In this document: positions 35,731-44,380 of the stretch, piece after piece
How positions within the stretch are numbered: the first letter of the stretch is position 1
Layout: each line of letters starts with the position of its first letter
Program-made: the position numbers and the translations under genes
Assembly (NCBI RefSeq): GCF_937884665.1
Contig: NZ_CAKZYF010000207.1
Span: 1 to 51,514 of the forward strand
DNA: 51,514 nucleotides
From: an uncultured Allomuricauda sp.
GTDB taxonomy: Bacteria > Bacteroidota > Bacteroidia > Flavobacteriales > Flavobacteriaceae
Direction: 5' to 3'
The notes under the pieces: model-generated
The model's input: the letters and a program-made list of their open reading frames with translations, nothing else
What the model was told of the DNA's origin: nothing
The model's database searches: none

Positions 35731-37860
35731 TTATCCTTTAACGCTAGCAAGCCTGCGCTCGGAACTTTTGATATTGTTCAATTTTAAATCCTTCAACACG
35801 TTGATAGCCTCTTCAACATAAATGTCCTTGGCCAAGTTTTTATGCCATCTGTTGCGTTTTTCGCGAAGGATGGAGTCTTGTGTGAACAGTTCCGTTTCAT
35901 ATTTCAAAGATTCAAAGGTCAATTTGGAATCATACTCCCTTAAACTCTTGAATTGCTCTGATTTTTCCTTTGCTTGCTCTTCACGTTGTTTGTACGCATC
36001 GTAATTCAACGAAACGGTAGTCTCATCTTGTTGCTCTTTCAACCATTTAGCATTTTCTTCAATAAGTTCGATGTATGGGTTCTCGGCCATTCGCTTTTTA
36101 CTATTGGCTATGGTGGTCTCAAAATCGATATAGCCTTCCCAAACTTTGTAATCTGCAGCTGAGATTTTATCCCACTCCAAAGGATTTTCCTGATCCCTTT
36201 CACCGAGGTCGATATAGCTGTAACGGTCTGGGACAATGATGTCGCTCTTGACCCCCTCTAGTTGTGTAGAGCCGCCATTAATTCGATAAAACTTCTGGGT
36301 CGTCAATTTAATGGCTCCCAAATTTCCATGTTCATTGCTGCGGACAATATTATCCAAGGGAATCACATTTTGAACGGTTCCCTTTCCAAAGGTCTGTTTG
36401 CTGCCGATAACCACTGCGCGTTTATAGTCCTGCATAGCTGCGGCCAAAATCTCAGAGGCTGATGCCGAAAGTTCGTTGACCAAAATTACCAAGGGACCGT
36501 CCCATTGGATTCTTTCGTCTTTATCTTCGTGCACTTCTTTTCGCTGGCCTGAGGACCTTACCTGGACTATGGGACCGTCTTTAATGAACAATCCGGCCAT
36601 ATCCACAACCGTTTTTAAGGAACCTCCTCCATTATCGCGTAGGTCCAGAATAATACCTTCAACACCTGCTTCTTTGAGGCGTTCGACCTCTTTGGCTACA
36701 TCAGTTGCCGCATTTCTTTCAGTGTAATCCTCAAAATCCACATAAAATTTAGGCAAATTGATGAGCCCATAGGTGTTACCTTCTTCTTTAACTGTGGCCG
36801 ATTTGGCATAGGATTCTTCAAGGACCACAACATCCCGAATAATCGAAACTTCTTCAATGGTTCCATCAACACGACGTACAGTGAGGTCGACGATGGAGCC
36901 TTTTGGACCTTTGATGAGTTTAATCGCATCATCAAGACGCATCCCCACAATATTGATTGGCTCCTCCCCTTCTTGCCCCACTCTTAATATTTCATCACCA
37001 ACTTCCAAACTTTGTTTTCTCCACACTGGTCCTCCTGAAATGATTTCCACTACTTTGGCACCTTCTGGTTTTTTTTGCAACCTTGCGCCAATTCCCTCAA
37101 ATTTTCCCGACATTCCAATATCGAACTTTTCCTTATCATCCGGAGCAAAATAATAGGTATGTGGGTCAAACTCGTCCACAATGGTATTTATATATTGCAC
37201 AAACCAATCCTTACGTTCCAGGTCATTTACAAAGTCAAAGAACTCATTTAGGGTATTTCCTGTTGTTTTTCTTGCCTCTACTTCTATTTCGGATACCGTT
37301 AGGTTACCATTACCCGTAGGATTTTCGCCAAAGGCATCCTCAAATTTGGCATCGTAAACACCCAAAGTATTGTACTTCAATTGTTTTCTCCAGCGTTCAC
37401 GCAGTTGTTTCTTGTTGGCAGCAAACTCTTGCTCTTTGTAATCGATATTGATGGTCTCCTGTTTGGCGTAATCAAAAGGTGTTTTCAAAACCTCTTTGTA
37501 CATCTCTTCAGCCTCTGCCATTCGTTTCATCAAACGTTGATAGACCACATTGAAAAAAGTGATTTCCGTATTTTTTATTTCGTCATCGATCATAAATCGA
37601 TACTTTTCAAAATCCCGGATATCGCTTGCCAGAAAATAGCGCTTGGTAGGGTCTAGAATATCGATAAAATCATCAAAAACATTCGAGGAAAAACTATCAT
37701 TGAGATTTTTAGGTTCGTAATGTCCCTTTTCCAGCACATAGGTAATCAAGTCCAAGAGTAATTTGTCCTTATCATCATTTTCGAATGATTTGTTTGTGAA
37801 ACTACATGAAGCAACAGCGACAAGAATTACCAAAAATGCCAGAGTGAAATTCTTTTTCAT
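35731..37860 (-). CDS. prc: Carboxy-terminal (tail-specific) processing protease
   Basis: This S41-family protease cleaves periplasmic proteins at C-terminal tails and affects peptidoglycan enzymes. I start at MKKNFTLAFLVILVAV; an ATG eight codons upstream would give a poorer signal. The signal ends in VASC, so it is probably a lipoprotein (Cys19). A PDZ domain lies around residues 240-320 (GIGARLQKKPEGAKVVEI; EEPINIVGMRLDDAIKLIKG). The catalytic Ser is in ELSASASEILAAAMQ and the Lys in SKQTFGKGTVQ. A long C-terminal helical DUF3340-like region completes 709 aa. Confidence 0.93.
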   Translation of the reverse strand: MKKNFTLAFLVILVAVASCSFTNKSFENDDKDKLLLDLITYVLEKGHYEPKNLNDSFSSNVFDDFIDILDPTKRYFLASDIRDFEKYRFMIDDEIKNTEITFFNVVYQRLMKRMAEAEEMYKEVLKTPFDYAKQETINIDYKEQEFAANKKQLRERWRKQLKYNTLGVYDAKFEDAFGENPTGNGNLTVSEIEVEARKTTGNTLNEFFDFVNDLERKDWFVQYINTIVDEFDPHTYYFAPDDKEKFDIGMSGKFEGIGARLQKKPEGAKVVEIISGGPVWRKQSLEVGDEILRVGQEGEEPINIVGMRLDDAIKLIKGPKGSIVDLTVRRVDGTIEEVSIIRDVVVLEESYAKSATVKEEGNTYGLINLPKFYVDFEDYTERNAATDVAKEVERLKEAGVEGIILDLRDNGGGSLKTVVDMAGLFIKDGPIVQVRSSGQRKEVHEDKDERIQWDGPLVILVNELSASASEILAAAMQDYKRAVVIGSKQTFGKGTVQNVIPLDNIVRSNEHGNLGAIKLTTQKFYRINGGSTQLEGVKSDIIVPDRYSYIDLGERDQENPLEWDKISAADYKVWEGYIDFETTIANSKKRMAENPYIELIEENAKWLKEQQDETTVSLNYDAYKQREEQAKEKSEQFKSLREYDSKLTFESLKYETELFTQDSILREKRNRWHKNLAKDIYVEEAINVLKDLKLNNIKSSERRLASVKG

Positions 37861-37973
37861 AAAGGAGGTATTTGTTAGGTGCAAATACGATGGGGTAACC
37901 TCACCAAATCCGCATTATATTTTCTTTTTCTATATCTATGAATTCCCTAAGATACTGAAAAAACCATGCCAGA

Positions 37974-37986
37974 CGGGCCGAGCCCG
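37974..37986. other. GC-rich hairpin in the prc-surE divergent spacer
   Basis: CGGGC-CGA-GCCCG is a perfect small stem-loop. On the plus strand it is followed by CATAATTTTTTG, and on the minus strand by CTGGCATGG and then TTTTTT. It could stop stray transcription or fold in the leader of prc. No gene reads into it from the left on the plus strand. Confidence 0.35.
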
Positions 37987-38034
37987 CATAATTTTTTGTT
38001 AATGGGTTCCAACAGCATATCCTTATGAAAAACG

Positions 38035-38042
38035 TATTTTTG
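38035..38042 (+). promoter_or_regulatory. -7 box of the surE promoter
   Basis: TATTTTTG matches TAnnTTTG exactly and lies 18 nt before the surE ATG. The -33 TTG is not obvious at the expected distance. Confidence 0.5.
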
Positions 38043-38060
38043 CGCAGTTAATTATGTACC

Positions 38061-38840
38061 ATGGAAAAACCGCTCATTTTAGTGACCAATGATGACGGAA
38101 TCACGGCCCCGGGCCTTCGCTCCTTAATCCATACCATGAAGGAAATTGGGGATGTAATCGTAGTGGCCCCAGATAGCCCACAAAGCGGAATGGGACATGC
38201 CATAACCATTGATAACACGCTGTATTCCAAAAAAGTGGTCATCGACAGAGAACAAGGAGCACCGGACGAATACAGTTGTAGCGGAACCCCAGCTGATTGT
38301 GTTAAATTGGCACTTCAAGAAATATTGGACCGAAAGCCGGATATCTGTGTCAGTGGTATCAACCACGGGTCCAATTCCTCCATTAATGTTATCTATTCAG
38401 GTACCATGAGCGCAGCCATAGAAGCAGGGATAGAAGGTGTTCCCGCTATCGGTTTTTCACTTTGTGACTATTCGTGGGAGGCTGATTTTGGGCCCGCTCT
38501 AAAAGCAATAAAAAAAATCGTGGTACAAGCCCTTACTTTTGGAATTCCCAAAGGAATTGTCCTGAATGTGAATATTCCCAAGTTGGAAAACGAACCTAAA
38601 GGAATAAAAATATGTAGACAGGCCCGAGCCAATTGGAGGGAACAATTTGATAAAAGGACAAGTCCTACAGGAAAGGATTATTACTGGCTCTCAGGTGAGT
38701 TTGAACTTTTGGACAAAGGCGAGGACACAGATGAATGGGCACTGGCCCAAGGCTATGTTTCTGTGGTTCCTACCCAGTTCGACCTAACCGCCCACCACAT
38801 GATTCCGCAGATAAACAATTGGGGGTTAAATGAATCGTAA
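38061..38840 (+). CDS. surE: 5'-nucleotidase SurE
   Basis: SurE dephosphorylates nucleoside monophosphates. The metal site is seen in ILVTNDDGITAPGLRSL (Asp-Asp near residue 10), and further motifs are VVAPDSPQSGMGHAIT, SGTPADCVKLAL and CVSGINHGSNSSINVIYSGT. The length of 259 aa is normal. It leads a plus-strand run. Its end overlaps the next gene by 11 bp, and lpxB follows, a gene order I recall from other Bacteroidota. Confidence 0.97.
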   Translation: MEKPLILVTNDDGITAPGLRSLIHTMKEIGDVIVVAPDSPQSGMGHAITIDNTLYSKKVVIDREQGAPDEYSCSGTPADCVKLALQEILDRKPDICVSGINHGSNSSINVIYSGTMSAAIEAGIEGVPAIGFSLCDYSWEADFGPALKAIKKIVVQALTFGIPKGIVLNVNIPKLENEPKGIKICRQARANWREQFDKRTSPTGKDYYWLSGEFELLDKGEDTDEWALAQGYVSVVPTQFDLTAHHMIPQINNWGLNES

Positions 38841-39117
38841 AAAAGAAATTGGTATTGGTTTTGGGGTAGGCCTAATAGCAAATACATTGGGCACCCTTTT
38901 GTATATCCTCTTGTTTTCAGAACTCGGTATTGCAGAAACTTACCACGCCGCAGTAGAGCAAGGGCATATTGGCAGTTTATTGGCCTTGGGCGCCATTCCC
39001 AATCTGGTTGCTTTTTTTGGCTTTCTACGACTAAAACGGGATTTTAGGGCCAGAGGCGTCATGATAGCTACCTTACTTACGGCACTCATTATTTTGTATT
39101 ATAAACTTTTTAGTTGA
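38830..39117 (+). CDS. Small conserved-looking membrane protein (95 aa)
   Basis: I do not recognise the family. It has three hydrophobic segments (about residues 8-28, 46-62 and 75-93) and a Lys/Arg-rich N-terminus (MNRKKEIGIGFGVGLIANT), so it is a small inner-membrane protein. It overlaps surE by 11 bp and precedes lpxB by 18 bp, which makes co-translation likely. A role in envelope lipid synthesis is suggested only by context. Confidence 0.8.
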   Translation: MNRKKEIGIGFGVGLIANTLGTLLYILLFSELGIAETYHAAVEQGHIGSLLALGAIPNLVAFFGFLRLKRDFRARGVMIATLLTALIILYYKLFS

Positions 39118-39135
39118 TTCTGAACAATCCCGATA

Positions 39136-40248
39136 ATGAAGTACTACATAATCGCTGGTGAAGCTTCCGGGGACTTGCATGGTTCCAATCTCATCAAGGC
39201 CCTGAAGAAACAGGACGCAGCTGCGCATATTCGCTGTTGGGGTGGGGATTTAATGCAAAAAGCAGGTGGAGAGCTGGCCAAACATTACAAGGATATGGCC
39301 TTCATGGGATTTCTTGAGGTAATCAAGAACATTCCCACCATCTTTAAAAACATTAAATTCTGTAAAGAAGACATTCAAAACTTCAAGCCCGACCTTATCA
39401 TTTTTATTGATTTTTCGGGATTCAATCTGAGAATTGCCAAATGGGCCAAAACAAAAGGGTTCTCAACCAATTACTATATATCACCACAGATTTGGGCCTC
39501 TCGGGAAGGTAGAATAAAGAAAATCAAACGGGATATTGATCACATGTATGTCATTCTTCCCTTTGAAAAGGAATTTTATGAAAAAAAACATGGGTTTCCC
39601 GTTCATTTTGTGGGACATCCACTCATCGATGCCATTACCCATACACCTGTTCAGGATGAAATCATCTTCCGCAAAGACAATGATCTTGATAAAGAAAAAC
39701 CTATAGTCGCCCTCTTGCCCGGAAGTCGAGAACAAGAGGTTCGGAAAATGCTTTCAGTGATGCTTTCCGTCCAAAAGGATTTCCCAGATTACCAATTTGT
39801 AATCGCCGGAGCGCCAAGTTTACCCAATCGATTTTATTCTTCCTTCAGGGAAAATCATAGCGTTGGCTTTGTCTCCGACCAGACCTATTCCCTTTTGAAA
39901 TATGCCCATGCTGCCTTGGTAACCAGTGGTACGGCAACCTTGGAAACGGCTCTCTTCAATGTACCCCAGGTGGTTTGCTACAAGGGAAACTGGATTTCCT
40001 ATCAAATTGCCAAAAGTATCATCACCTTGAATTTTATCTCACTGGTCAATCTCATCATGGACAAGGAAGTAGTAAAAGAATTGATTCAAGGCGATTTTAC
40101 CCATGAAAATCTCAAAACCGAACTCGGAAAAATCCTGAATGGGGCGAATCGCGAACGTATCTTGGCAGATTATGCCCTGTTACAACAAAAATTGGGAGGC
40201 GTAGGCGCCAGCCAAAAAACGGCGCAATTACTCATTAAAAATGTGTAG
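39136..40248 (+). CDS. lpxB: Lipid-A-disaccharide synthase
   Basis: LpxB condenses UDP-diacylglucosamine with lipid X at the inner membrane in lipid A synthesis. The N-terminal motif YYIIAGEASGDLHGSNLI is diagnostic. Later motifs are FIDFSGFNLRIAKWAK, YYISPQIWASREGRI, FVGHPLID, ALLPGSREQEV and TSGTATLETALFNVPQVV. The length is 370 aa. Confidence 0.97.
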   Translation: MKYYIIAGEASGDLHGSNLIKALKKQDAAAHIRCWGGDLMQKAGGELAKHYKDMAFMGFLEVIKNIPTIFKNIKFCKEDIQNFKPDLIIFIDFSGFNLRIAKWAKTKGFSTNYYISPQIWASREGRIKKIKRDIDHMYVILPFEKEFYEKKHGFPVHFVGHPLIDAITHTPVQDEIIFRKDNDLDKEKPIVALLPGSREQEVRKMLSVMLSVQKDFPDYQFVIAGAPSLPNRFYSSFRENHSVGFVSDQTYSLLKYAHAALVTSGTATLETALFNVPQVVCYKGNWISYQIAKSIITLNFISLVNLIMDKEVVKELIQGDFTHENLKTELGKILNGANRERILADYALLQQKLGGVGASQKTAQLLIKNV

Positions 40249-40281
40249 TTTTATAGTCCAAGAAATAAATTGTATTCTTGG

Positions 40282-40827
40282 ATGTTGCGAAAAACCATAG
40301 TTTTGCTCCTTATTTTCGTGCTTATCAGCTGCGGAACGAGCAAAAAACGAACGTACAGCAAGACCCGAACCGTAACGGTAGAGGGGTCATCCGAGGAGAC
40401 TAACCTCACTCCAAAGATTTCCAAAAAGGAAAAAAAGAAGAACCGAAAGGCAACAGAAGTTGTTGCCACCGCCATGACCTTTAGTGGTACCCGCTACAAA
40501 TTTGGAGGGACCACACGAAAGGGAATGGATTGCTCAGGCTTAGTTTTTACTAGCCTACAAGAACATGACATTGCTTTTCCAAGAACGTCATATCAAATGG
40601 CCGAAATGGGAAAGCGTATTAAAGTGGGCCAGGTTCAGAAAGGAGACCTGCTTTTTTTTAAGACCAGTAAAAGCGGAAAACGCATCAACCATGTTGGATT
40701 GGTAGTCGACGTAAAGGGTGACGATATCAAGTTCATACACTCCACAACCTCACGTGGCGTGATAGTCTCTTCCCTTAGGGAAGGATTCTGGAACTACTCC
40801 TTTGTGAAGGCGACTCGAATCCTATAA
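40282..40827 (+). CDS. NlpC/P60 family lipoprotein (peptidoglycan hydrolase)
   Basis: I start at MLRKTIVLLLIFVLISC, which gives a lipoprotein signal (Cys17). An in-frame TTG four codons upstream is weaker. A Lys-rich linker precedes the NlpC/P60 domain, with the catalytic Cys in KGMDCSGLVFTSL, His in INHVGLVVDVKG and third polar residue in FIHSTTSRGV. It likely cleaves peptide stems in the periplasm. Its TAA overlaps the ATG of comEC (TAATG). Confidence 0.92.
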   Translation: MLRKTIVLLLIFVLISCGTSKKRTYSKTRTVTVEGSSEETNLTPKISKKEKKKNRKATEVVATAMTFSGTRYKFGGTTRKGMDCSGLVFTSLQEHDIAFPRTSYQMAEMGKRIKVGQVQKGDLLFFKTSKSGKRINHVGLVVDVKGDDIKFIHSTTSRGVIVSSLREGFWNYSFVKATRIL

Positions 40828-42821
40828 TGCACATTTTTGATTTTGTATCGGTCAAACTGACCTTATTTTTGATTTTCGGGATTGTATTGGGGTTCTACTT
40901 GGAACCTCAACCGCTTCCCGTACTCCTTTGCCTCGGATTATCTATTATCATGATGATAGGGGCTTGGAAAATGGGACACTTTTTTGGGTGGGCTACCTTT
41001 TTTACGATGATTTGTTTAGGCATCCTGATTACCCTCTTTAAATTAGGAAAAGTACTACCCCACCACTATTCCAATGCCAACATTGATAAAATAGGAGCTT
41101 GGAATTTAAAAATCGAAGAAGTCTTAAAACCCAACCAATATCAAAGGCGCTATGTGGTTTGTGTGGACGCTTTCGAAAACAAAAAATGTACTGGAAGGTT
41201 GATTCTTCATGTACCCCAGGATTCTATGGCCCGGTCGTTTTATGTTGATGATAAGATTACTGGTTTGGGTAAACTTGAGGAGATTCAGGGACCCCTAAAC
41301 CCACATCAGTTCAGCTATAAAGATTATCTAAAAAAGCAGGGGATTCATCATCAAATATCCATTTCCCCAAAAAGTGTTCAAAAACAGAAGTTTTCCACTC
41401 CCACCCTTTATGGACTTGCCATGAGTATCCGGGAAAAGATAGTCTTTGGGCTGTCCCAAGAAAAATTTGGAGAAGCGGAATTCGGGGTGATCCAAGCATT
41501 ATTGCTAGGGAAAAGGGATGGGATAACCGAAAGCACCTATACAGATTATAAAAATGCTGGTGCCGTTCATATTTTGGCCGTTTCTGGATTACATGTTGGG
41601 GTACTATTATTGCTTTTCCAATTTTTGTTAAAACCCTTGAGATTCCTTCGTTATGGAAAAACCATTCAACTCGCTTTTGTGGTTCTATTGCTTTGGGGCT
41701 TTGCTTTCATCGCTGGATTATCCCCATCTGTCGTAAGGGCCGTAACCATGTTTTCTTTTTTGGCTTACGCCCAATATCTGAATAGACCCACCAACTCCTT
41801 TAACATCATAGCGCTCTCTATGCTTTTTATGCTTCTGGTCAATCCGTTGTTCTTGTTTCAAGTGGGTTTTCAGATGAGCTATGCCGCGGTTTTCTTTATC
41901 GTTTGGGTCTACCCAAAACTCCAAAAACTATGGCTGCCGGAACAATTTCTGATTCGAAAGGTTTGGCAATTGATATCTGTAAGTGTGGCAGCCCAATTGG
42001 GCGTATTGCCCATAAGTCTTTTCTATTTTCATCAATTTCCAGGACTTTTCTTCGTTTCCAATGTATTGATCATCCCTTTTTTGTCAATCATTTTAGGAGG
42101 AGGTCTTTTGACCATCGTACTTTCATTATGCGATGCACTTCCGGATAAATTGGTCATCGGTTACAACTACCTCATCCGAGGGATGAACACCATTATCTCA
42201 TGGGTGGCAAATCAAGAGCAATTTGTCCTGCAAGAAATTCCTATGGATGGCATCCAAATGATTTTCATATACGTCATTATCTTCAGTATGGTCCTATTCC
42301 TATCCAAACCTAAATTCAAAGTAGTACTGGCAATTTTTTTGGGAATTGCCGGACTGCAGGTTTGGGGAATATGGAAGGTTTCCAAGACCAGGGATAAAAC
42401 TACTTTTTTAATTGCGCATACGTCAAAGTCACCGCTCTTTGTCCACAAAAAGGGAAAGCACCTAATTGCGATGGCTTCGGACAGTTCCCATATCAAAACG
42501 TTGGTCACGCGTATAAAAATAGGGGAGCAAATGGACACCATCTCTTATACTGCTTTGGGAAATATATATGATGTTAAAAGGCAAAAAATCTACAGAGCTG
42601 ACCGCTTTGCTATTTTTCCGCCAGAAATACCCGTGGATATTTTATGGCTTACAGAATCCCCCAAAATAAATATGGAGCGTTGGCTGGATTCTTTAAAGCC
42701 CAAAAGAGTAATCATGGATGGCACAAACTATAAAAGCTACACTGCCCGATGGAAGAAAAGCTGTCAAAACAAAAAGGTATCCTTTCACGATACCCGTGAA
42801 AAGGGAGCCTATGCTTTTTGA
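40827..42821 (+). CDS. comEC: ComEC/Rec2-family membrane protein
   Basis: ComEC forms the inner-membrane channel for DNA uptake. The order is: N-terminal helices, a DUF4131/OB-like domain (about residues 75-180), then the Competence domain with ALLLGKRDGITESTYTDYKNAGAVHILAVSGLHVGV near residue 225 onward and about eight transmembrane helices. The C-terminal ~150 residues resemble the metallo-beta-lactamase part in position but lack HxHxDH, so nuclease activity there is unlikely. The length of 664 aa is typical of Bacteroidota members. It converges with the peptide transporter gene, 14 bp apart. Confidence 0.9.
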   Translation: MHIFDFVSVKLTLFLIFGIVLGFYLEPQPLPVLLCLGLSIIMMIGAWKMGHFFGWATFFTMICLGILITLFKLGKVLPHHYSNANIDKIGAWNLKIEEVLKPNQYQRRYVVCVDAFENKKCTGRLILHVPQDSMARSFYVDDKITGLGKLEEIQGPLNPHQFSYKDYLKKQGIHHQISISPKSVQKQKFSTPTLYGLAMSIREKIVFGLSQEKFGEAEFGVIQALLLGKRDGITESTYTDYKNAGAVHILAVSGLHVGVLLLLFQFLLKPLRFLRYGKTIQLAFVVLLLWGFAFIAGLSPSVVRAVTMFSFLAYAQYLNRPTNSFNIIALSMLFMLLVNPLFLFQVGFQMSYAAVFFIVWVYPKLQKLWLPEQFLIRKVWQLISVSVAAQLGVLPISLFYFHQFPGLFFVSNVLIIPFLSIILGGGLLTIVLSLCDALPDKLVIGYNYLIRGMNTIISWVANQEQFVLQEIPMDGIQMIFIYVIIFSMVLFLSKPKFKVVLAIFLGIAGLQVWGIWKVSKTRDKTTFLIAHTSKSPLFVHKKGKHLIAMASDSSHIKTLVTRIKIGEQMDTISYTALGNIYDVKRQKIYRADRFAIFPPEIPVDILWLTESPKINMERWLDSLKPKRVIMDGTNYKSYTARWKKSCQNKKVSFHDTREKGAYAF

Positions 42822-42835
42822 TATAATCCCTTGTT

Positions 42836-44365
42836 TTATGCGCTCAGGTCCACTTCTTTGTCCTCGGCACCATGGGTTAACCGCTTGAGTGGCTTTAAAA
42901 GTAGAAGTACCAAAATTCCAAACAATACAGCAAAAACAAAAAGCCCACCAAAAACTTTCAACTCTCCGGCCTTCACCGAACTCTCACCAACTATACCAGC
43001 CACTTTGTTTCCAAGTCCGGTAGCTGCCCAGTATACCCCCATCATCAAAGCCATATAACGCGCTGGTGCCAATTTGGTGAAAAACGACAAAGAAACGGGT
43101 GACAAACACAATTCTCCCAAAGTATGGAACAAATAGGCCAAAACCAACCAGTACATAGCGGAACTACCCTGGCTTTCGTACTGAAGAGACGCAAAGACCA
43201 TGTAGGCAAAACCAATTCCCATAATAATAACGCCAACCGCCATTTTAAAAAGTGAAGTGGCCTCCTTTCCCTTTAATTTTCTTTTGGCCCAAAAACCAGC
43301 TACCCCTACAGCAAATAGTATAATAAATCCAGGATTGGCCGATTGAAACCAAGCCGCCGGAACTTCCCATCCTAAAAGCATCCTATTTGTTTTTTCCTGA
43401 GCATACAGGTTCATAAATCAAACCATCTGTACAAAAGAGCCCCAAAAGACGATGACCATTAAAAATGAAATTAGAAGAACCAGATAACGGTCCTTTTCCA
43501 CTTTTCCGTCCAGGTTTTTATAAATCATCATCATCATCCCGGTAATGAGGGACAGAAAAATAAAAAGGATACCAAATCCCCAATTATCAGGTCCTTCATA
43601 CGTAAATCCGGCGTAAATGGAGTATGCCAAAAGTACCACCACGATTCCCAACTGCAACGGTGATCTGAACAGTTGTGAGAACAATTCCCCAAGGCTGATA
43701 TCTGCAGATTTTTCTTCCGCGGTCGGCGGATTTCCAACATGTATCAAATAGCCTTGTCCATAGAGATATACCAATAGTCCCAAAAGCATCCCTATTCCGG
43801 CCATTCCAAATCCGTAGTGCCAGCCATAATACTGAGCAACAAATCCAACGAACAAAGAAGCGAGAAATGAACCTAGATTAATGCCCACATAGAAAATACT
43901 AAATCCTTTGTCCCTTCGGATGTCATTTTGTTTGTATAGACCCCCGACCATGGTCGAAATATTGGGTTTGAGCATACCAACACCCAGAATAACAAAGCCT
44001 AAGCCTGTGTAATACGCCCATAAGTCATCAATGGCCAGGATTCCATGCCCTATGGTCAACAAGATGGCCCCGATGGTGACGGCTTTCTTTTGGCCCAAGT
44101 ATCTGTCCGCTAAAAAACCTCCTGGAATGCTCATCACGTAAACCAGCATCGTATACCAACCGTATAGCGCCAATGCTTCGGTAACGGTCCAACCCAAACC
44201 ACTTTGCGGATCATTCTCCAAGGTTTTCGCGGTCATATACAAAGTGAGTAAGGCCCGCATGCCATAATAGGAAAAACGTTCCCACATTTCGGTAAAAAAA
44301 AGTACATAAAGCCCTACCGGATGTCCAAACAGCTCTTTTTGGTGTTTTGGTTTAGTCTCTGACAT
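42836..44365 (-). pseudogene. POT-family peptide transporter interrupted by an in-frame TGA
   Basis: This proton-coupled di/tripeptide transporter has TEMWERFSYYGMRALL at the N-terminus and the PTR2 signature FSIFYVGINLGSFLA. The frame stops at TGA (43420-43418) after VFWGSFVQMV and resumes in the same frame with FMNLYAQEKTNR, matching the family pattern FWG-FEQ-GG-MNLY. Only one codon is disrupted. No bases are lost or gained, and both parts (315 and 192 residues) are otherwise intact. A recent nonsense mutation, a sequencing error or readthrough are all possible. It follows the DPP-IV gene by 15 bp. Confidence 0.85.
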
Positions 44366-44380
44366 ATTGTGTTGGTTTGA

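Noticed and set aside
42836..44365. Selenocysteine decoding of the in-frame TGA in the peptide transporter
   Set aside because: The position is normally Gly in a membrane helix, transporters of this family are not selenoproteins, and no SECIS-like hairpin was seen just after the codon.
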